A stretch of DNA of 45,181 nucleotides. Origin: Nitrospira sp. (GTDB taxonomy: Bacteria > Nitrospirota > Nitrospiria > Nitrospirales > Nitrospiraceae). Each line of letters starts with the position of its first letter. Within the stretch, counting starts at the first letter, position 1. Both the position numbers and the translations under genes were made by a program. Shown in pieces: positions 34,078 to 41,643 of this stretch. A model generated the notes under the pieces. That model was not told the DNA's origin, did not search any database, and saw only the letters and a list, made by a program, of their open reading frames with translations. Where the stretch lies: the NCBI GenBank assembly GCA_005116965.1, contig SWDG01000027.1:19314-64494 (forward strand), written 5' to 3'.

Positions 34078-34524
34078 TCAGGAGAGCTTGCTTTTGACCA
34101 GGTCGCTGATTTGCTTGCCGTCGACGGATTGCTCGGCGAGGCGGGCCATCACAGCCTTCATGACGACTCCCATATCTTTCTGGGTGCGGGAGCCTGTCTC
34201 TGCAACGACCGCTACGACAATAGCCTCAAGCTCTTGAGGGGAGAGCGGTTTGGGGAGGTAGGACTCGATAATTTCAATTTCCTTTCGTTCCTTAGCAGCC
34301 AGTTCCGTCCGTTGAGCTTTTTCAAATTGTTCGACGGATTCCCGGCGCTGCTTGACGAGAGTTGTCATCACGCGGCTCATTTCAGCATCATCAAGGTCCC
34401 GCTTCAACTCGAATTCTTTGTTCAGGACGGCGGCTTTAACCATACGGATGACATCCATGCGAAGTTGATCCCGTGATTTCATCGCCTGCTTAAGGTCTTC
34501 GGTCAAGCGATCGGACAGTGACAT
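34078..34524 (-). CDS. GatB/YqeY domain protein
   Basis: A 148-residue cytoplasmic protein of the YqeY family, related to the tail of the amidotransferase subunit GatB, which binds tRNA. The signature LTEDLKQAMKSRDQLRMDVIRMVKAAVLNKE is followed by VEQFEKAQRTELAAKERKEIEIIESYLPKPLS and KDMGVVMKAVMARL, all in family order. ATG 34524 has GAGG six bases upstream and is preferred to 34536. Function in other bacteria is not settled; a link to tRNA or translation is assumed from GatB. Confidence 0.9.
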   Translation of the reverse strand: MSLSDRLTEDLKQAMKSRDQLRMDVIRMVKAAVLNKEFELKRDLDDAEMSRVMTTLVKQRRESVEQFEKAQRTELAAKERKEIEIIESYLPKPLSPQELEAIVVAVVAETGSRTQKDMGVVMKAVMARLAEQSVDGKQISDLVKSKLS

Positions 34525-34680
34525 GGGAGGCCTCATGGATTAGTGGTTGAGATGAATTCGAAAGCATACCCTCTTGGTTTCAGTGAGTCAACGAGATGAG
34601 TGCGGAATGGTATTCATACAAAGGGATGGTATGATATGGGTAGAAACTGTATGGCTCTCATGACGAAGAGGAGGATGGGT

Positions 34681-34902
34681 ATGTCGGAGAAAGCGACATG
34701 GAGGATAGGATTCAAGAATGGGTTGAGCGTGGCTGGCATAGGGGTAGTGCTGTTGGTGACGGGGGGATGTGCCGGTGAAGCGCCGAAGCCTGCGCCGACG
34801 ATGACGCAGGACCAGGTTCGAAGCAATGCTGACAAAGCGTTTGAAAAGCTGAAGCAAGAGGAAAAGAGTCGTGCTATCGACTCCGGAGTAGGTCCTTACT
34901 AA
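34681..34902 (+). CDS. Small lipoprotein
   Basis: A 73-residue protein with a signal peptide ending in the lipobox VTGGC (about residue 30), so the mature form is a lipid-anchored peptide of about 44 residues, GEAPKPAPTMTQDQVRSNADKAFEKLKQEEKSRAIDSG. This is mostly one charged amphipathic helix. AGGAGG lies about six bases before ATG 34681; the longer frame from 34600 is not needed. Its stop overlaps the stop of the convergent MFS gene (CTAA, 34899-34902). I do not recognise a family. Confidence 0.75.
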   Translation: MSEKATWRIGFKNGLSVAGIGVVLLVTGGCAGEAPKPAPTMTQDQVRSNADKAFEKLKQEEKSRAIDSGVGPY

Positions 34903-36302
34903 TTAAGATTGATCGCCCGGCGGGACAGTTGTCGCAAGGGTTTCAACAGCGGTAGTTCCCAGAGCAATCGATGGTGAGCGCGCTGCTCCACTTGACGAGG
35001 TTCGTGAAACGTTCGGAGAAGTGTCGCTGAGACGATCAATCGCAATAGGCCCGAGAGAAAGAAAATAAACGGGAGGTTGGAGACGGGCTCCAGCATCAAG
35101 TTCCAAGCCTGCAGCCTGTCCGGTAGCGTGTCGATCAGTACGCTTCCGATCACGGTTCCCATTGCCCACCCAATACCATTCACGATGCTTGAAATGGCAA
35201 CAGCTTTCCCGCGATCCGTAGGCTGCACCACGTCGAAGACGTAGTTATTCAGTCCAAGCCCAAGTCCCGCCCAGACCACGCCTCCGAAGAAATTGACGGT
35301 AACAAGAAACAGCCATGCTGTCCCGAACAGATATAACATCGGTAGGAATGCTACGAGTAGCCCAGTGAAGGTGAGCAACGCCTTATTCCCAAAGCGATCG
35401 CCGAACTGTCCCCAAGCTGGCAGGGTCAGAAATTGGCCGATGATACCGGCAGCCAGCCAGGTTCCATATTGCCAATGTGCGAGATGCAGGTCCTGAAGCA
35501 GGTAGATGACGAAGAATGGACCAGCAATCAAAACGGCCGAGTGCATGAGACCTGAAAACAGCAGGAAGTGGCGGAAATTTTTAGACGTGCCGGTGCGGAG
35601 AAAGACCAGAAACCCCGTTGGATTGTCGCTCGGCCCATGAGAAGGTAAGCCCCTCACCTTCATGAGTAGGAGCGCCGACGTGCTACGGCAGAGCCCAGCT
35701 GCGAGAAATATGACAGCAAAGCCGACCCAAAGGAGTTGCTGTTGCTCGAAGAAGCTCAACAGCGCTCCAGCCAAGCAGAGTGCGAGAAAACTGGTCATTG
35801 CAATGGTGCGTGACCGTCTGGCGAAGTAAGTGCCCCGTTCGTTAGGCTCAAGCAAGTCGGTGATGAGACTACTCCACGCAGGAGAGGTGAAATGAGTAAA
35901 GGTGAAATACACGGCAACGGCTGCGATGAGCAGCCACGGTCCTTGATCAGGCCAGAGCAAGGGTAGTGCGAGAATGGGGAACCAGGCGAGGGATTGTCCG
36001 ATGATGCCCCAGAAGACTTGAGAGGCCGGGCTGGGGAACCAGTGGGCGACTTTGACGGAAACCAACTGCGCCCATGTGCCTAAGAGCTGGGGAATAGCGG
36101 AGAGAATACTCAATTGGAACGGTGTCGCGTGCAAGAGTAAGGCAAAGGCCGAGAGATACTGCTCGCCTCCGCCTTGAGCGATAGCCTGGAACAGTCCATC
36201 ACGAATACCAAAACGACGACCGGATTCGTGTGGCCTGATGGGAGCGGGATCGTTGTCAGGAGTATGTCCAGTTGGATGTGGTGATGCTGGTTGGGCGGTC
36301 AT
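34899..36302 (-). CDS. Major facilitator superfamily transporter
   Basis: A 467-residue inner-membrane protein with about twelve hydrophobic helices. The MFS loop 2-3 is diverged; TDRGKAVAISSIVNGIGWAMGTVIGSVL and the segment NERGTYFARRSRTIAMTSFLAL resemble the YihN/permease type. Substrate is unknown. Polar tails lie at both ends (TGHTPDNDPAPIRPHESGRR at the start). ATG 36302 has no strong ribosome site, but a promoter-like pair with an inverted repeat lies just upstream. It is divergent from the gene at 36413. Confidence 0.8.
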   Translation of the reverse strand: MTAQPASPHPTGHTPDNDPAPIRPHESGRRFGIRDGLFQAIAQGGGEQYLSAFALLLHATPFQLSILSAIPQLLGTWAQLVSVKVAHWFPSPASQVFWGIIGQSLAWFPILALPLLWPDQGPWLLIAAVAVYFTFTHFTSPAWSSLITDLLEPNERGTYFARRSRTIAMTSFLALCLAGALLSFFEQQQLLWVGFAVIFLAAGLCRSTSALLLMKVRGLPSHGPSDNPTGFLVFLRTGTSKNFRHFLLFSGLMHSAVLIAGPFFVIYLLQDLHLAHWQYGTWLAAGIIGQFLTLPAWGQFGDRFGNKALLTFTGLLVAFLPMLYLFGTAWLFLVTVNFFGGVVWAGLGLGLNNYVFDVVQPTDRGKAVAISSIVNGIGWAMGTVIGSVLIDTLPDRLQAWNLMLEPVSNLPFIFFLSGLLRLIVSATLLRTFHEPRQVEQRAHHRLLWELPLLKPLRQLSRRAINLN

Positions 36303-36320
36303 AATCAGAGAACCAAGAGC

Positions 36321-36348
36321 ACTCTACCATAGACTCGACATGGTACAA
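36321..36348 (-). promoter_or_regulatory. Candidate promoter of the MFS gene with an overlapping inverted repeat
   Basis: On the minus strand, TTGTAC (plus 36343-36348), a 16-base spacer and TAGAGT (plus 36321-36326). TACCAT at 36325-36330 and ATGGTA at 36340-36345 form an inverted repeat inside this promoter, a possible repressor operator. Confidence 0.35.
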
Positions 36349-36412
36349 GGATTCATCGGATGATGGCCGGCAGTCATTGTCTCCTATGATGTTCCTCAGT
36401 ACGATAAATTCT

Positions 36413-37060
36413 ATGGCTCAGGTTGCTTCGACAACGAGACTGCCACGAGGTTGGTTTGCCGTTGGCGTGGTTTGCGTCGCCTTGCTCCATGAGCATGTAG
36501 GGATTGCCAAAGATCTCCTGCCTCCCAAAGCGCAAGAGTCCACGGAGATTGGATCGACCCAAAGCCCCTCCTTCGACCATCAGGAAAAAGACATTCCGCA
36601 GTCGCTTTTTACTTGGATCAAGATGGCGAAAGGGTTTGAAATAGAATGGGATACGTTTGGACGTAAAGGGTGGTATACCCAGGATCCGCGGCTGAAACCG
36701 ATCGGGCTGGGGTCTACATTCACGCCGGAGATTCAAGCAATCTATATTGTTTTTGAAGTAGCCCCCTTGGAGGATCCTGCACAATTTGCAGTGCAATGGC
36801 AGTTGGAAAAAATGAGCGGCCAGTTGAATGAGAAGCCGTTAGGGAAAGATGTATTGGAGGTGTCAGGACACGAACGATATGGGTACCTTGAGTTGAAACG
36901 GTCAGGCGAGAAATGGCCGCTGGGCAATTATCTGGCGAAGATCTATATTGCGCCGATAGGCCAACAACCGTTTCACGCCGTAAACCACGTCGGCGTGATG
37001 CGTTTTACCATTGCAGATACTGTTCCTACCTGGTCTCCTGAACAGAAGTCGGTCAGGTAG
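36413..37060 (+). CDS. Exported hypothetical protein
   Basis: A 215-residue protein with a probable signal peptide (RLPRGWFAVGVVCVALLHEHVGIA) and a beta-rich mature part: GFEIEWDTFG, EIQAIYIVFEVAPLEDPAQFAVQWQLEK, VSGHERYGYLELKRSG and NYLAKIYIAPIG. The strands suggest an immunoglobulin-like or C2-like sandwich, but no family is recognised. The start could also be 36386 or 36389; none has a ribosome site, so translation initiation is unclear. It is followed after 21 bases by another short gene. Confidence 0.6.
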   Translation: MAQVASTTRLPRGWFAVGVVCVALLHEHVGIAKDLLPPKAQESTEIGSTQSPSFDHQEKDIPQSLFTWIKMAKGFEIEWDTFGRKGWYTQDPRLKPIGLGSTFTPEIQAIYIVFEVAPLEDPAQFAVQWQLEKMSGQLNEKPLGKDVLEVSGHERYGYLELKRSGEKWPLGNYLAKIYIAPIGQQPFHAVNHVGVMRFTIADTVPTWSPEQKSVR

Positions 37061-37081
37061 ATTCCTGGAGAAAGGATACTC

Positions 37082-37369
37082 ATGGGAGAGCGTGTGAAGG
37101 TCACAGATCCAGAAAAACTAGCCTTGCTCTATGAACGGTTTCGGGATGTGTGTTTGGTTGAAAAAGAAGTCTGGAAAGAAATCTTTATGCCACGGGAGGT
37201 GGCACGGGGGCCGGTCAGAACGAACATTCAGGACCGGTATGACGTTGAGATTAACGACCCCGACATTGAGGATGCCATCGAGGCCAACATCTCACGGGGG
37301 AGTACGATGTTGGGCGCGGCCATTGATGAGTACCGCGCCCACATCGTGTTTTTCAGGAAACAGGATTAA
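37082..37369 (+). CDS. Hypothetical protein, 95 residues
   Basis: MGERVKVTDPEKLALLYERFRDVCLVEKEVWKEIFM... is a mainly helical, acidic protein with a second helical half (DPDIEDAIEANISRGSTMLGAAIDEYRAHIVFFRKQ). There are no cysteine motifs, membrane segments or known domains. GGAGAAAGGATACTC precedes the ATG. Its TAA overlaps the stop of the convergent htpX gene (TTAA). It is close behind the exported protein gene and probably shares its message. Confidence 0.6.
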   Translation: MGERVKVTDPEKLALLYERFRDVCLVEKEVWKEIFMPREVARGPVRTNIQDRYDVEINDPDIEDAIEANISRGSTMLGAAIDEYRAHIVFFRKQD

Positions 37370-38253
37370 AGCCGTTCCAACGCCGCGATCCGTACCTCAA
37401 GCGGGGGATGCGTTGAGAATAAGCTCATGAACCCACCGGCGTTGCCGGAGATCTTCATCGTTGCGAGTGCGTCTTGCGTGGAGTATTGGAATTGAGCACG
37501 ATTCACCCATCGATCAATCGCTCGGAGCGCACCGATCATCGAGTCTTTCCCATACACCTTGGCAGCAAACGCATCGGCTCCAAATTCTCGACGACGTGAA
37601 AACCAACTGATGACGACGGAGGCCAGGATGCTGACGATGATCTGTAGTACCAGTGACAGACCGAAACCTAATGCTGCCTGATCCCGCTCCTCGAAGAAAC
37701 GCCGTACCCACATGGCGATGTAATACACAAAGGTGTTCATCAGCCCGGCTAGCACAGTCGTAGCGAACATGTCGCCGTTATAGACGTGGCCCATTTCATG
37801 AGCCAGAACAGCCTTCACCTCATCTTCCTTGAGGTTCTCCAGTAATCCGGTTGACACGGCCACCATTGAGTTGTTCTTGCTTGGCCCCGTTGCGAAAGCA
37901 TTGGGATCGGGAGAATTGTAGACCCATACCTCGGGCATGGTGATATTCAACCGTTGGGCGATTTCCCGCACGGAACCATACACAACCTGTTCCGCGTGAG
38001 AACGAGGTTGGGTGATCTGCTGGCAGTCGAGCATGGCTCGTGCCATTTGCTTTGAGAATGCCAAACTGATGAATGCCCCACCGAACCCGAACATGGCAGC
38101 CCATACCAACGATGTTAGGTCGACAGAACCGCGGACATCGATTCCGAACATCGGTAAGATCACGTTGATCACAATGGGGATGGTGATTGACAGTGTCACC
38201 ATGATGAGAATATTTGCGATCAGCAGCAGACCTACGCCTTTAAGCCACTTCAT
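37366..38253 (-). CDS. htpX: Protease HtpX homologue
   Basis: Membrane-bound zinc metalloprotease of peptidase family M48, which degrades misfolded membrane proteins. The 295-residue protein has two N-terminal membrane helices (GVGLLLIANILIMVTLSITIP and the following LTSLVWAAMFGFGGAFISLAF), the active-site AHEMGHVYNGD (H152, E153, H156) and the third zinc ligand in EFGADAFAA, then two further helices. The C-terminal SLFSTHPPLEVRIAALERL is the family end. ATG 38253 has AAGGAGG five bases upstream. It is alone on this strand. Confidence 0.95.
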   Translation of the reverse strand: MKWLKGVGLLLIANILIMVTLSITIPIVINVILPMFGIDVRGSVDLTSLVWAAMFGFGGAFISLAFSKQMARAMLDCQQITQPRSHAEQVVYGSVREIAQRLNITMPEVWVYNSPDPNAFATGPSKNNSMVAVSTGLLENLKEDEVKAVLAHEMGHVYNGDMFATTVLAGLMNTFVYYIAMWVRRFFEERDQAALGFGLSLVLQIIVSILASVVISWFSRRREFGADAFAAKVYGKDSMIGALRAIDRWVNRAQFQYSTQDALATMKISGNAGGFMSLFSTHPPLEVRIAALERL

Positions 38254-38433
38254 TGTGAGCCTCCTTGGAAACAAACGGTCGCCTCATGTGAGGCAACGAG
38301 CTGAACTCTCATGATTATACACAAATCCGTTGCCTGCGATACACTGTCAGTCATAAGTCGGCATAGGGTTATGAGTAAGACCTCATTGTTCAAAGTCAAG
38401 GTGTGTGAGGCCTCTGAACGTACGAGGATAACG

Positions 38434-38462
38434 TTGACCGTCTCACGACGTTCCTGTTAGAA
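38434..38462 (+). promoter_or_regulatory. Candidate promoter of the cupredoxin/squalene synthase unit
   Basis: TTGACC (38434-38439), a 17-base spacer and TTAGAA (38457-38462). The ATG at 38473 lies about four bases downstream of the expected start and there is no ribosome site, so the message would be nearly leaderless. Confidence 0.45.
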
Positions 38463-38472
38463 AGCCATTATC

Positions 38473-38910
38473 ATGAGGGTTTATGCAAAATGCTTTCAGA
38501 CATTGGTGATAGGGAGTTGGTTGACCCTAATGCCTATGTCGGTTGGACGAGCTGCGGATACTTTCGTCCCAGGCCCGCCGATTGTTGTCTCGATTTCTCC
38601 TGATGGAGTTCAACGGGCTACCGTTATTCTCGACAGCTATTCCTACTCACCGAACCATCTGGTCGTGGAGAGCGGGACGCCAGTTGAGTTGACCCTAACG
38701 AGTCGTACGACATTCATACCCCATAACTTCGTCATGCAGGAGCTCTCGGCTGGCATTTCGATCGAGCAGGACGTTGGCGCAGGGAAAACGGTCATAGCAA
38801 AACTCGTTCCCACTCACCCTGGGCTTTTTCCGTTCTTTTGTGATAAACGACTGTGGCCTATGCCCAGTCATCGAGATAAGGGAATGGAAGGATTATTGGA
38901 AGTCAGGTAA
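38473..38910 (+). CDS. Exported cupredoxin-like copper protein
   Basis: A 145-residue protein with a signal peptide (MRVYAKCFQTLVIGSWLTLMPMSVGRAADT) and a cupredoxin fold. The probable type-1 copper ligands are H84 (FIPHNFVM), C123 (FFCDKRLW), H133 (SHRDKG) and M138 (KGMEG), in the usual order and spacing C-x9-H-x4-M. VELTLTSRTTFIPHNF and HPGLFPFFC surround the site. It should carry electrons or bind copper in the periplasm. The TAA overlaps the ATG of the next gene by one base (TAATG), an unusual pairing with a terpenoid enzyme. No ribosome site is seen. Confidence 0.82.
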   Translation: MRVYAKCFQTLVIGSWLTLMPMSVGRAADTFVPGPPIVVSISPDGVQRATVILDSYSYSPNHLVVESGTPVELTLTSRTTFIPHNFVMQELSAGISIEQDVGAGKTVIAKLVPTHPGLFPFFCDKRLWPMPSHRDKGMEGLLEVR

Positions 38911-39962
38911 TGGATCTCTCCACGACGACCCTATCCTCCAAACACGAGCTGCTCCGTGACATTCTCAAACGAGTCTCTCGTCTGTTCTACACGACTTTGG
39001 TGGTTGTGCCGGCGAATGTTCGTGATCAAGTAGGATTGGCTTATCTCTTTGCCCGGGCCGCCGATACGATTGCCGATACGGAATTGATCGACCGGCCACG
39101 CCGGTTAGGTTTTCTCAACCGTCTCAGAGAGCAGTTTGTCCGCGAGTCGATCGATTGGACAGAGGTTTGCGCCATTCAGGAAGCGGTGGGACCGCTTCAG
39201 CAGGATTCCGCTGAGCGAATTCTGCTTGAACGACTGGATGAGTGCTTCCGGCTGTTTCTCGATTTTTCATCGGATGACCGGCAGCGGATTCAGCGGCTGA
39301 TGACCACCCTGACTCAGGGAATGGACATGGACCTCAGCGTCTTCCCGGGAGCCTCAGTGGCCGACCTCACGGCATTGAAGACACCCGATGACCTGGATCG
39401 CTATACATATCATGTGGCCGGATGTGTCGGCGAGTTCTGGACCGATCTCATGTGCGCTCATCGCAAGGCGCTGGCGAACTGGAATATTCAGCAGATGTCG
39501 GACGTCGGAGTACGATTTGGCAAGGGGCTACAACTGACGAACATCGTCAAGGACATTGCCCATGATCTGCAAAATGGGCGTTGTTATATTCCCGAAATGA
39601 TGCTCGATGAAGCTGGACTGAAGCCGCAGGACCTCTTGCAGCAGAGCAATCTTCCTCGCTTCAGGCCTGTGCTCCGCAAGCTCATTCGGTTGGCGGTTGA
39701 GCACCTTGATCAGGGTTGGCTCTATACGATGGCCATCCCACGTTACGAAACTCGGTTGCGGCTGGCTTGTATGTGGCCGATTCTCTCTGCCGGAGAATCG
39801 CTCAAGCTCGTCATGAATTCCCCCGATCTGTTGAATCCCGCCGTGAAGGTCAAAATCCCGCGCAGCAAGGTGTATCAGATCGTGGGGATGACGACAGGTA
39901 CTGCTGCGTGTGCATACGCCGGAACTGCCTACTGGGGACATTTACGCAAGCAGATCGTGTGA
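38910..39962 (+). CDS. Squalene/phytoene synthase family protein
   Basis: A 350-residue enzyme that condenses two prenyl diphosphates, most likely farnesyl diphosphate, to squalene or a related product for hopanoids or carotenoids. The first aspartate-rich region is ARAADTIADTELID; GMDMDLSVF and YTYHVAGCVGEFWTDL follow, and the second motif is LQLTNIVKDIAHDLQNGRCYIP (DxxxD). The helical C-terminus ends with a hydrophobic segment (GMTTGTAACAYAGTAYWG) that may anchor it in the membrane. Squalene is favoured over phytoene because of the C-terminal anchor, but sequence alone does not decide. The start codon overlaps the cupredoxin stop. Confidence 0.88.
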   Translation: MDLSTTTLSSKHELLRDILKRVSRLFYTTLVVVPANVRDQVGLAYLFARAADTIADTELIDRPRRLGFLNRLREQFVRESIDWTEVCAIQEAVGPLQQDSAERILLERLDECFRLFLDFSSDDRQRIQRLMTTLTQGMDMDLSVFPGASVADLTALKTPDDLDRYTYHVAGCVGEFWTDLMCAHRKALANWNIQQMSDVGVRFGKGLQLTNIVKDIAHDLQNGRCYIPEMMLDEAGLKPQDLLQQSNLPRFRPVLRKLIRLAVEHLDQGWLYTMAIPRYETRLRLACMWPILSAGESLKLVMNSPDLLNPAVKVKIPRSKVYQIVGMTTGTAACAYAGTAYWGHLRKQIV

Positions 39963-39981
39963 CGATCTGTAGGTCTTCGTC

Positions 39982-40284
39982 CTACCCTGTTTTTTTCTGC
40001 GGCTCCAAGAGCTTGTCGCCCTTCTTGAAGACGGCGTAGATTGCCTGTGAAGGGCAAGCGTCGAGACAGAGCCGGCAGCTTTCAAGACAGCGCGAAGGAT
40101 CGAACTTGTAAGGTGGCGTGGAGAGCCAGGCGCTGGTCGGGCAAATCGGTACACAGACGGCCTGGTGCGTGCAGCGGTCAGGGTGGCGGACGAGGTGATC
40201 ACGAATGACTAACATGGGCTTGACTCCTTCAAAGAGGCCTTGAGAGAAGATCTCGAACATATTTTTCTTCGGTAGGCTGCTCAT
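39982..40284 (-). CDS. Atypical 4Fe-4S ferredoxin
   Basis: A 100-residue electron carrier with two Fe-S motifs. The first is CTHQAVCVPICP (C38, C44, C48): the position expected for the second cysteine of a CxxCxxCxxxCP set is Q41, so three ligands remain. The second is CLESCRLCLDACP (C66, C70, C73, C77), with three rather than two residues between the first two. The N-terminus is helical and basic, with no signal peptide. ATG 40284 overlaps the stop of the upstream gene (ATGA). It is the last of four genes that run from 41473. Confidence 0.82.
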   Translation of the reverse strand: MSSLPKKNMFEIFSQGLFEGVKPMLVIRDHLVRHPDRCTHQAVCVPICPTSAWLSTPPYKFDPSRCLESCRLCLDACPSQAIYAVFKKGDKLLEPQKKTG

Positions 40285-40694
40285 TTCCATTCCTTGACGA
40301 GTTCTTTGAGCCGATCTTTGAGCTCAGGAATCTGTTCGAGATTATTCTGAATCGCGCCGAGGATTTTTTCCAGCCGAGCCGAACGAAGCGCTTCCTTATC
40401 CTTCTTCACCACACGGTCATAGTCCTCATAGGCTTGTCCATGTTTGGGTTCCAGATGTTTCCTGGCATCCACCAGGGCCTGGCCCAACTCCCACGGTTCC
40501 GGCGACGGTAGAGAAGCGACCGTAAACGACCCATCGGTAAACACGATGACCGAGGCACTCGGTTTCCCGGTCAAGGGGACCACGGCTTCAATCGTTTTGC
40601 GTTCGCAGACGTTCCAGTCAAGCGTGAGTCCAGGAAACTGTTTGGTGAAGGCCACCTTTTCCATGTTGGCCTTCCATTTGTCTTCGGTTGGCAT
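40281..40694 (-). CDS. Hypothetical protein coupled to the ferredoxin
   Basis: A 137-residue protein: MPTEDKWKANMEKVAFTKQFPGLTLDWNVCERKTIEAVVPLTG is a beta-rich start, VIVFTDGSFTVASLPSPEPWELGQALVDARKHL looks like a strand-helix unit, and the C-terminus is a charged coiled coil (KKDKEALRSARLEKILGAIQNNLEQIPELKDRLKELVKEWK). A single cysteine is present (C30). I recognise no family. Its TGA overlaps the ferredoxin start and it lies 29 bases after the [2Fe-2S] protein gene, so it is in the same unit. The start at 40694 has only a weak ribosome site. Confidence 0.68.
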   Translation of the reverse strand: MPTEDKWKANMEKVAFTKQFPGLTLDWNVCERKTIEAVVPLTGKPSASVIVFTDGSFTVASLPSPEPWELGQALVDARKHLEPKHGQAYEDYDRVVKKDKEALRSARLEKILGAIQNNLEQIPELKDRLKELVKEWK

Positions 40695-40723
40695 GGGTGT
40701 ATAGAGGTATCGAACGGGAAGCC

Positions 40724-41077
40724 TTATGGTTTCTTGAGTGGTATCAGCTGTTCTGGAACCGGATGGTCAGGCATGAGCAATCGAGTAACGATTTCACCGT
40801 TCAGCACGTGCCGCTCCATGATCTCGGTGACATCGTCCTCCGAACCGACCCAGTACCACACGCCTTCAGGATAGACTACGACACTTGGGCCGAGGTCACA
40901 ATGGTCGAGGCAACCGGCTTTGTTTGCTCGGACCACCCCTTTGAGATTTAACCGCTTCGTTTCACTCTTGAAGTGCGCATGAAGTTTTTCCGAACCCAAG
41001 TTCGCGCAACAGCCGCGCGGATCGTCTTTTGGACGCTGATTCGTACAGATGAAGATATGTCGTTGAAATGATGGCAT
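40724..41077 (-). CDS. Thioredoxin-like [2Fe-2S] ferredoxin
   Basis: A 117-residue cytoplasmic protein of the thioredoxin-like [2Fe-2S] family. The four cluster cysteines are C11 (FICTNQRP), C23 or C24 (GCCANLGS), C56 and C60 (GCLDHCDLGP), with the family spacing. RHIFICTNQRPKDDPRG and VVVYPEGVWYWVGSEDDVTEIMERHV are typical. It carries one electron; the partners may be the adjacent ferredoxin. ATG 41077 has no obvious ribosome site, but it follows the upstream gene after 12 bases. Confidence 0.88.
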   Translation of the reverse strand: MPSFQRHIFICTNQRPKDDPRGCCANLGSEKLHAHFKSETKRLNLKGVVRANKAGCLDHCDLGPSVVVYPEGVWYWVGSEDDVTEIMERHVLNGEIVTRLLMPDHPVPEQLIPLKKP

Positions 41078-41089
41078 TGGGTTAGGTCG

Positions 41090-41473
41090 CTAGACAGGCA
41101 TCGTCAGGGTATTGAGTCGTTCCATCAGGAGCGTCACATCGTCGCCCCTTAAGAACGGAGATGGGTGCTGGGTTGCGTTCAGGATAGTCGAGATCTCATG
41201 TAACCGCAATGATGCTCGTCGGAACTCGTCGCCCTTGGCGAGTTCCGATACGTGGTCAGCACGCAACTTATCGAATTCAGCGCAGATGTCACGGAAGTCA
41301 CGTTGTAAGTTTTTGTGTATCGAACACGGGGTGCAATACCATTTTGGGTTTTGATCTGATAGCGGAGACAGGCGATCGTAAGGGCGACCGAAAAAGTCTT
41401 TTCCCAGGGAAAGCTTTTTCAGTGGACCGTTGCCTGCTCCGCAGGCCTGACACGATTCGCTCCAGGAGTCCAT
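41090..41473 (-). CDS. Hypothetical protein with zinc-finger-like cysteines
   Basis: A 127-residue protein. Cysteines lie at SCQACGAGNG (CxxC) and YCTPCSIHKN (CxxC) within the first 55 residues, probably one zinc site. The rest is helical and charged (RDFRDICAEFDKLRADHVSELAKGDEFRRASLRLHEI). ATG 41473 has GGAGG five bases upstream, which decides against the upstream ATG at 41485. It is the first gene of the minus-strand Fe-S cluster and is divergent from ald. No family recognised. Confidence 0.68.
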   Translation of the reverse strand: MDSWSESCQACGAGNGPLKKLSLGKDFFGRPYDRLSPLSDQNPKWYCTPCSIHKNLQRDFRDICAEFDKLRADHVSELAKGDEFRRASLRLHEISTILNATQHPSPFLRGDDVTLLMERLNTLTMPV

Positions 41474-41590
41474 CTTCACCTCCATACTAAACCACACCGA
41501 AGGGTGCATCTTACAACAGGATTTTCCAGACTGTCCATGGGCAGCACCGCAGATGGTTGGCGGTCAACCCGATCACGTTGTGGATCCATG

Positions 41591-41596
41591 TATAAT
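41591..41596 (+). promoter_or_regulatory. -10 element of the alanine dehydrogenase gene
   Basis: TATAAT at 41591-41596 is a perfect hexamer. No good -35 match lies 16-18 bases upstream, so an activator may be needed. The expected start near 41603 leaves a leader of about 41 bases to ATG 41644. Confidence 0.4.
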
Positions 41597-41643
41597 GAAC
41601 ACAATTAGGCCTGCAGCACTCATTGCCGGAAGGGGGAACCTTT

